Below, one piece after another: positions 15,367 through 19,350 of a DNA stretch of 19,350 bases. Within the stretch, counting starts at the first letter, position 1; every line of letters starts with the position of its first letter. The DNA is from UBA2330 sp049293015 (GTDB taxonomy: Bacteria > Bacteroidota > Ignavibacteria > Tepidaquicellales > Tepidaquicellaceae). The position numbers and the translations under genes were made by a program. The stretch spans positions 1 through 19,350 of the forward strand of contig JBATSB010000199.1 in the NCBI GenBank assembly GCA_049293015.1. The letters run 5' to 3'. A model generated the notes under the pieces. That model was not told where the DNA came from. It made no database searches and worked only from the letters and a program-made list of their open reading frames with translations.

Positions 15367-16404
15367 CTATTGCTTAAAAAAACCTGAAAACAAATAGTAA
15401 TCCGCATTCGCAACAGTTTTTGCGTCAGATTTATTTTGTGAATATAATTCAGGATACCGGTATATCGGATCAATTGGAATTCCATTCACAGGAGTCGAAA
15501 ATTTATCAACGAACGGTTCTAGTGTAGGAAAAATTATCCAGCCGTTATCAGTATCAATTGTAAATCCCTGAATAAAATCAAATTTACTATCAGGTGAACT
15601 TGCAAAAGCCACTGTATAATTATCAAGTCCCATTATTGTTATCAAGTGCTGATTCAAATTAGTGATTGGTAATACGGGACTATATTCACCATTTTTGAGA
15701 TACTTAATTTCAAACTCAAAGCCATCTGCAGAAACACCTCTCACCGGTAACTGATAAATATTTCTTAGCTTCATATTCCATGCGATGGTATTTGACGGAA
15801 TCAGATTTTGAACTTTGATCATTTTTAATATTAATGTATCCTCAGAAGTAATTGAATCTGTACTCATAGTACCAATTTTCTCTCCTGTTACAATTCTTTT
15901 ATATGCAACTCCCGCAAAATAATTATCAGGAAGATTAGTCTTTAATGAAACGTAACCGGCATATTTATTCAGGACATATTCACCGGGTTCAAGTTTTCTT
16001 ACAATTCCAAAATTACTTATACCCTGAACCGGGTTTGGAACTGTCTTTAATGAATCTGGATAATTTCCTACTGTTGGTATTTGAGGAAGTTCGATATGAA
16101 GTCCTGCCCTTCTGTAATTCTGAACTGAATAATCTGTCTGTACCCATACTTCAAAGTTCTGATCATCTACAGAAAGATTTATCGTTTGCTGACTTAAATT
16201 CTGGTCATCAAAATAATCAATAAAACTTGATCTGTAAATTGTATCAAGAAAATAATGATTATCAGAATAATCCCAGACATCAATATCATATCCCTGAAGA
16301 TCTTCATTATTATTGTTTATGTTATCACTGCAAGCTGAAATAAAAAATAATGGAATGAGTGTAAAGAAAAGTAAAAACTGCTTTACTGACTTAATGTTTA
16401 TCAT
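15367..16404 (-). CDS. Lipoprotein with a stand-alone SprA-N-like module
   Basis: A 345-residue lipoprotein. The signal peptide ends in lipobox Ile22-Ser-Ala-Cys25, followed by an Asn-rich linker. From about residue 125 the sequence follows the repeated extracellular module of SprA, the T9SS translocon: EPGEYVLNKYAGYVSLKT (139-156), then LILKMIKVQNLIPSNTIAWN and MKLRNIYQLPV...GFEFEIKY (191-235), then FDFIQGFTIDTDNGWIIFP with TLEPF (275-298), and a final LY...AKTVANADYYLFSGF. SprA itself exceeds 2,000 residues and forms a large outer-membrane barrel; here only one module is present, attached to lipid. This match is from memory of SprA sequences, so it needs a profile search. It is divergent, with a 409-base gap, from a T9SS cargo gene, which fits a secretion-linked role. 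It could instead be an unrelated surface lipoprotein. Confidence 0.7.
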   Translation of the reverse strand: MINIKSVKQFLLFFTLIPLFFISACSDNINNNNEDLQGYDIDVWDYSDNHYFLDTIYRSSFIDYFDDQNLSQQTINLSVDDQNFEVWVQTDYSVQNYRRAGLHIELPQIPTVGNYPDSLKTVPNPVQGISNFGIVRKLEPGEYVLNKYAGYVSLKTNLPDNYFAGVAYKRIVTGEKIGTMSTDSITSEDTLILKMIKVQNLIPSNTIAWNMKLRNIYQLPVRGVSADGFEFEIKYLKNGEYSPVLPITNLNQHLITIMGLDNYTVAFASSPDSKFDFIQGFTIDTDNGWIIFPTLEPFVDKFSTPVNGIPIDPIYRYPELYSQNKSDAKTVANADYYLFSGFFKQ

Positions 16405-16813
16405 TGAATTTAAATTTGATTAATGAATTAACAAAAGTAGTAAATGCTATATTGATCTGTTTAATTTTTAAAAAATTCATTTGTCAATTTGATTATAAAA
16501 AATTTAAATAACAATAGATATAAATATATCATCTATTCTGAAAACATTGCAACCTCCAAGGCTCTAAGGCTCTAAGACTTTAAGACTTTAAGACTTTAAG
16601 ACTTTAAGACTTTAAGCTTTTACTTATTTTAAATAATAAAATTAAAAAAAATTTAAATCGAACTCCTTTGAGTCTTAGAGGCTTTGAGGCATATCAGATG
16701 ACTTCAATTGATTGAAAGTTTTATTAGTCTATCAATATTGAATTTGATGATATATTTTTATTAGTTATTTTTATGCCATTTTAAATTTTATAAAATATCA
16801 CCTTATCCTGATC
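16405..16813. other. Intergenic region between divergent surface genes
   Basis: About 409 AT-rich bases between the minus-strand lipoprotein and the plus-strand T9SS cargo gene. It should contain both promoters, but I could not identify convincing elements. Its middle holds the 8-nt repeat arrays at 16553-16690. No ORF or RNA gene is seen in the rest. Confidence 0.7.
16553..16690. repeat. 8-nt tandem array with an opposed partner array
   Basis: Eight 8-base units run from 16553 to 16616: CCTCCAAG, GCTCTAAG twice, then ACTTTAAG five times. After 47 AT-rich bases, the minus strand carries CCTCAAAG, CCTCTAAG and ACTCAAAG (16690 down to 16667). The facing arrays can partly pair, for example through CTCTAAGAC with GTCTTAGAG. 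The five identical units suggest recent slippage. The same family and layout occur at 4737-4800. Confidence 0.85.
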
Positions 16814-18997
16814 ATGAGAAAACTTTTTCTTACAGCATTATTTCTAATTGTAATTCTAAATTCAAAATTATTTGCAGGATGGTTTGGATTACAAACCGGA
16901 AGCAATTCTTACCTAACTTCAATTTATTTTAATAATGCATCGACCGGCTATGTAGGCGGTTTGAACGGATACATTGCAAAAACAACTGACGGAGGTGGTA
17001 GCTGGGTTCAGCAGAATTCTTTAATGAGTACGAGTTTTGTTAGATCAATATCATTCGTTGATCTGAACACCGGCTTCATCTGCGGTGATGGCGGTGCAAT
17101 CAGAAAAACTACTGACGGCGGGACGACATGGATACCACAGTTCTCAAATACAGTTGCAGGAATATATTGTATAGAAGCAGTTGATGCAAATAATGTATAT
17201 GCTGCAGTAAATAATGGAACTGTACTTCTCTCTACAGACGGCGGCAATACATATTTTTCAGTTTCAGTTTCACCAAATCAATTACTTACTTTAGATTTTG
17301 TCTCTATAGATACAGGCTTTGCTGCAGGTCAGGGAGGCGTAGTTTATAAGACTACTAATGCAGGAGTAAACTGGACCTTTCTGAATGCTTCTACACTAAA
17401 CAACTTCTGGGATATCTGCGCTCTTAATGGCAACGATCTTTATCTCGCAGCATATTACGGAACTTTGAGAAAGTCTGTAAATGCAGGTGACAGTTTCATT
17501 CCGGCTTATGCTTACAATCTTAATTATGAAGACATACATATGGTAAATTCAATGATCGGATATGCGTGTGCACTGGATGGTTACTTAGTTAAAACTACTG
17601 ATGGCGGATTAACTTGGAAAAATCAAATTTCAGGGACTACAGAAAATCTAAACGAAATTTTCTTTATCGATGCTAAGACAGGTTATATTGCCTGTACTGC
17701 TGGTACTGTTTTAAAAACTACTGACGGCGGTGATAATTTTAACTTAGCTGTAATAAGTCCAAACAATGGAGAAGTATTAATTTCAGGATCGAATACAGTA
17801 ATTCGTTGGTCCAGTGCTATAACAGGGAATGTAAATCTTGAATTTTCAACAAATGACGGAGGTAACTGGAACACAATACAAAATTCTGTTCCTACAATTA
17901 GTTTTCAATACAACTGGCAGGTTCCTTTTGCCAACTCCAACATCTGCAAAGTAAAGATCACTTCAGTACAAAATCAATCTATCTCGGATATTTCAGACGG
18001 AAAATTTGCGATAGTGCCTGTTAACTCTTTTTATAATGTCCCTGATTTAATGTATTATAAATTTAATGACGGAATTAATTCAACACCAAATTACGCAGTG
18101 CCCGGCCAAATATACGGTGATGCAAATATAACCGGAATGAATCTGCAGAATGGTGGACTTGCTGACAGCAGTCTTGTAGGACAGGGAGGAAACGGTGTGA
18201 CGAATTTCGTTTCGACCAACTGGGCGACTAACTTCCCTCCTTCAGGTTGGACCATAGGATTCTGGGTGAGCAATATTTCACTCGGGACTGATCCGAATAA
18301 TGCTGTTTATCTTTTTGCTGATATTACTGCAAATAATGTGAGATGTTATTATGGTGGTGCAATGGGTCTTACAGGTCAGGACACAGCAATAATGTTCCGA
18401 TGTGTGGGAATGGCTGATGTAAGAATTCCTGTGATCCAGGGTCAGACTTATTACATTCATATTGTTTTTGATCCTACAGTTTCTCAAATAAAAGTTTTTA
18501 AAAATGGTTCGTTGTCTCAAACAATTCCGCAGGGACAGGTACTTGCAATTGGAAACGGACCACTTAAGATCGGTGCATCTGCAAACTTTAATTCGTCACT
18601 GGCAAACGGCATGAGATTAGATGAATTCAGAGTTTACAGCCGTCCGCTTGGAGATAATGAAATTGCAGCTACATGGAATATAACCTTCCCTGCAATAATT
18701 ACCGGTATTCAAAATGAAGAGGTATTCTTAAGATCAGATTATATGCTTTTTGATAATTACCCGAATCCGTTTAATCCTGAAACTATAATTCGTTATACAT
18801 TAAAAGAAAAAGGATTTACAACTTTGAAAATTTATAATGCACTTGGTAAAGAAGTTGCGCAGCTTACAGGAAAATTTCAGAATTCAGGTAATCATTCAGT
18901 TAGATTTAATGCGTCAAATTTATCAGCAGGAGTTTACTATTACAGGCTTGAGTCTGGAAGTTTCCTTGAAGCAAAAAAAATGGTCCTCATCAAATAA
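16814..18997 (+). CDS. T9SS cargo: YCF48-like propeller, LamG-like domain, Por sorting domain
   Basis: A 727-residue secreted protein. The signal peptide (MRKLFLTALFLIVIL, cut near LFAG at 21) is followed by seven repeats of about 41 residues, each ending in a [TS][TV][DN][GA]G turn at residues 57, 99, 140, 180, 221, 261 and 302, as in YCF48/BNR-type seven-bladed propellers. An Ig-like segment (about 312-400, SPNNGEVLISGSNTVIRWSS) follows, then a LamG/concanavalin-like domain (about 410-630, with GWTIGFWVSN and LDEFRVYSRPL). The last 83 residues are the type A T9SS sorting domain: NYPNPFNPETIIRYTL, LKIYNALGKEV, LSAGVYYYRLESG, and KKMVLIK at the end. The protein is therefore exported by T9SS and released or anchored outside. 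The LamG part suggests glycan or protein binding; no catalytic motif is seen. ATG at 16814 starts a typical signal peptide. Confidence 0.92.
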   Translation: MRKLFLTALFLIVILNSKLFAGWFGLQTGSNSYLTSIYFNNASTGYVGGLNGYIAKTTDGGGSWVQQNSLMSTSFVRSISFVDLNTGFICGDGGAIRKTTDGGTTWIPQFSNTVAGIYCIEAVDANNVYAAVNNGTVLLSTDGGNTYFSVSVSPNQLLTLDFVSIDTGFAAGQGGVVYKTTNAGVNWTFLNASTLNNFWDICALNGNDLYLAAYYGTLRKSVNAGDSFIPAYAYNLNYEDIHMVNSMIGYACALDGYLVKTTDGGLTWKNQISGTTENLNEIFFIDAKTGYIACTAGTVLKTTDGGDNFNLAVISPNNGEVLISGSNTVIRWSSAITGNVNLEFSTNDGGNWNTIQNSVPTISFQYNWQVPFANSNICKVKITSVQNQSISDISDGKFAIVPVNSFYNVPDLMYYKFNDGINSTPNYAVPGQIYGDANITGMNLQNGGLADSSLVGQGGNGVTNFVSTNWATNFPPSGWTIGFWVSNISLGTDPNNAVYLFADITANNVRCYYGGAMGLTGQDTAIMFRCVGMADVRIPVIQGQTYYIHIVFDPTVSQIKVFKNGSLSQTIPQGQVLAIGNGPLKIGASANFNSSLANGMRLDEFRVYSRPLGDNEIAATWNITFPAIITGIQNEEVFLRSDYMLFDNYPNPFNPETIIRYTLKEKGFTTLKIYNALGKEVAQLTGKFQNSGNHSVRFNASNLSAGVYYYRLESGSFLEAKKMVLIK

Positions 18998-19164
18998 GGA
19001 AATTTGTCACTCTAGTAAATATTTATTGCTTTTATTGGTTTTCCAAAAGATTTCAATTATCATTCAAATAGTTTTATATATTTAAAATGAAGTTTATTAT
19101 TTTGATTTAAAACAATTCCCCCTATTTGAATTTTATCCTAAAACTTGTTTAGAAAAAACCGCCT

Positions 19165-19305
19165 GTGATAAATTGCCGAAAAGAAATTCTGAGTAATGGC
19201 GAAAAGCAAAAATATACTGTTTAACGAATCCGTTAGTGTTTTTCTAACGGATGAGGAGTTTATATTTTTGCCGCCATTGTGAAAGAATTTCCGGCAAGTT
19301 ATCAC
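19165..19305. repeat. 141-nt imperfect palindrome (long hairpin)
   Basis: Six successive paired blocks: GTGATAA (19165-19171) with TTATCAC (19299-19305); TTGCCG (19173-19178) with CGGCAA (19292-19297); AAATTCT (19184-19190) with AGAATTT (19284-19290); AATGGCG (19195-19201) with CGCCATT (19272-19278); GCAAAAATATA (19206-19216) with TATATTTTTGC (19261-19271); ATCCGTTAG (19228-19236) with CTAACGGAT (19244-19252). That is about 47 base pairs with small bulges and a 7-base apical loop. It could be a structured RNA, a MITE-like element or a cruciform; there is no coding content. Confidence 0.8.
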
Positions 19306-19350
19306 CAGCGGGCGACTTTTTTTGTTGCTTTTGAGCCTGCCCTCGAGTGT
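19299..19350 (+). repeat. Repeat copy D, cut by the window end
   Basis: TTATCACCAGCGGGCGAC, then a T-run, GTTGCTTTTGAGCCTGCCC, closely follows the sequence at 4649-4692 (TTATCACTATCGGGCGAC, T-run, GTTACTATTGGGACCTGTCC). It begins at the right edge of the long palindrome and continues beyond the window. Confidence 0.75.

Larger units (their letters stand above)
18998..19350. other. Intergenic end region
   Basis: No gene is seen after the T9SS cargo stop. The first 165 bases are plain AT-rich sequence without a clear terminator. They are followed by the long imperfect palindrome (19165-19305) and a repeat copy running off the window end. Confidence 0.65.

Noticed and set aside
16501..16540. 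Hairpin around ATAGAT/ATCTAT upstream of the 8-nt array
   Set aside because: Only a 6-bp A/T-rich match with poor inner pairing; expected by chance in such AT-rich DNA.

Overview
The window is AT-rich bacterial DNA that most resembles the Bacteroidota/Chlorobi-Ignavibacteria lineage. The strongest sign is the last large protein (16814-18997), which ends in a type IX secretion (T9SS) sorting domain with the NYPNPFNPET signature common in Ignavibacteria and relatives. A lipoprotein with an SprA-like module (15367-16404) lies just upstream of it on the other strand. Many genes lack a clear Shine-Dalgarno sequence (7355, 11072 and 14148 are exceptions), which fits the same group. No rRNA, tRNA or CRISPR was seen. 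The lineage call is inference from protein style.

Layout. 1-2300: the 3' part of a TPR protein, then a secreted GIN-domain (DUF2807) beta-helix protein. 2300-2993: repeat-rich spacer. 2994-4349 (minus): a succinate-semialdehyde-type aldehyde dehydrogenase. 4350-5034: a second repeat-rich spacer. 5035-10669: a run of same-strand genes with short gaps: a DUF255/YyaL thioredoxin-fold protein, a 44-residue small ORF, a DEDDy 3'-5' exonuclease, an orphan DUF433 protein and aconitase. 10670-11533: six ACCCC-TTC-GGGGT palindromes in two opposed orientations, followed by a single-domain HUH tyrosine transposase, which together look like a REP/RAYT unit. 11611-14732: an M23 peptidase, an EgtB-type sulfoxide synthase, another repeat cluster, then a DUF937 protein ended by a clear intrinsic terminator. 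14901-16404 (minus): a conserved hypothetical and the SprA-like lipoprotein. 16814-18997: a seven-blade propeller plus LamG-like T9SS cargo. The window ends in a 141-nt imperfect palindrome and a further repeat copy.

The genes do not form one pathway. Aconitase and the aldehyde dehydrogenase both feed the TCA cycle but are not adjacent. The secreted or envelope genes (TPR, GIN, M23, SprA-like, T9SS cargo) point to an active cell surface. The most unusual content is between genes: several families of short palindromic or 8-nt repeats recur in different spacers, and one family sits directly at a transposase of the kind known to mobilise REP elements. The best candidates for something little described are the REP array with its transposase, the stand-alone SprA-like lipoprotein beside a T9SS cargo, and the long palindrome at the right end.
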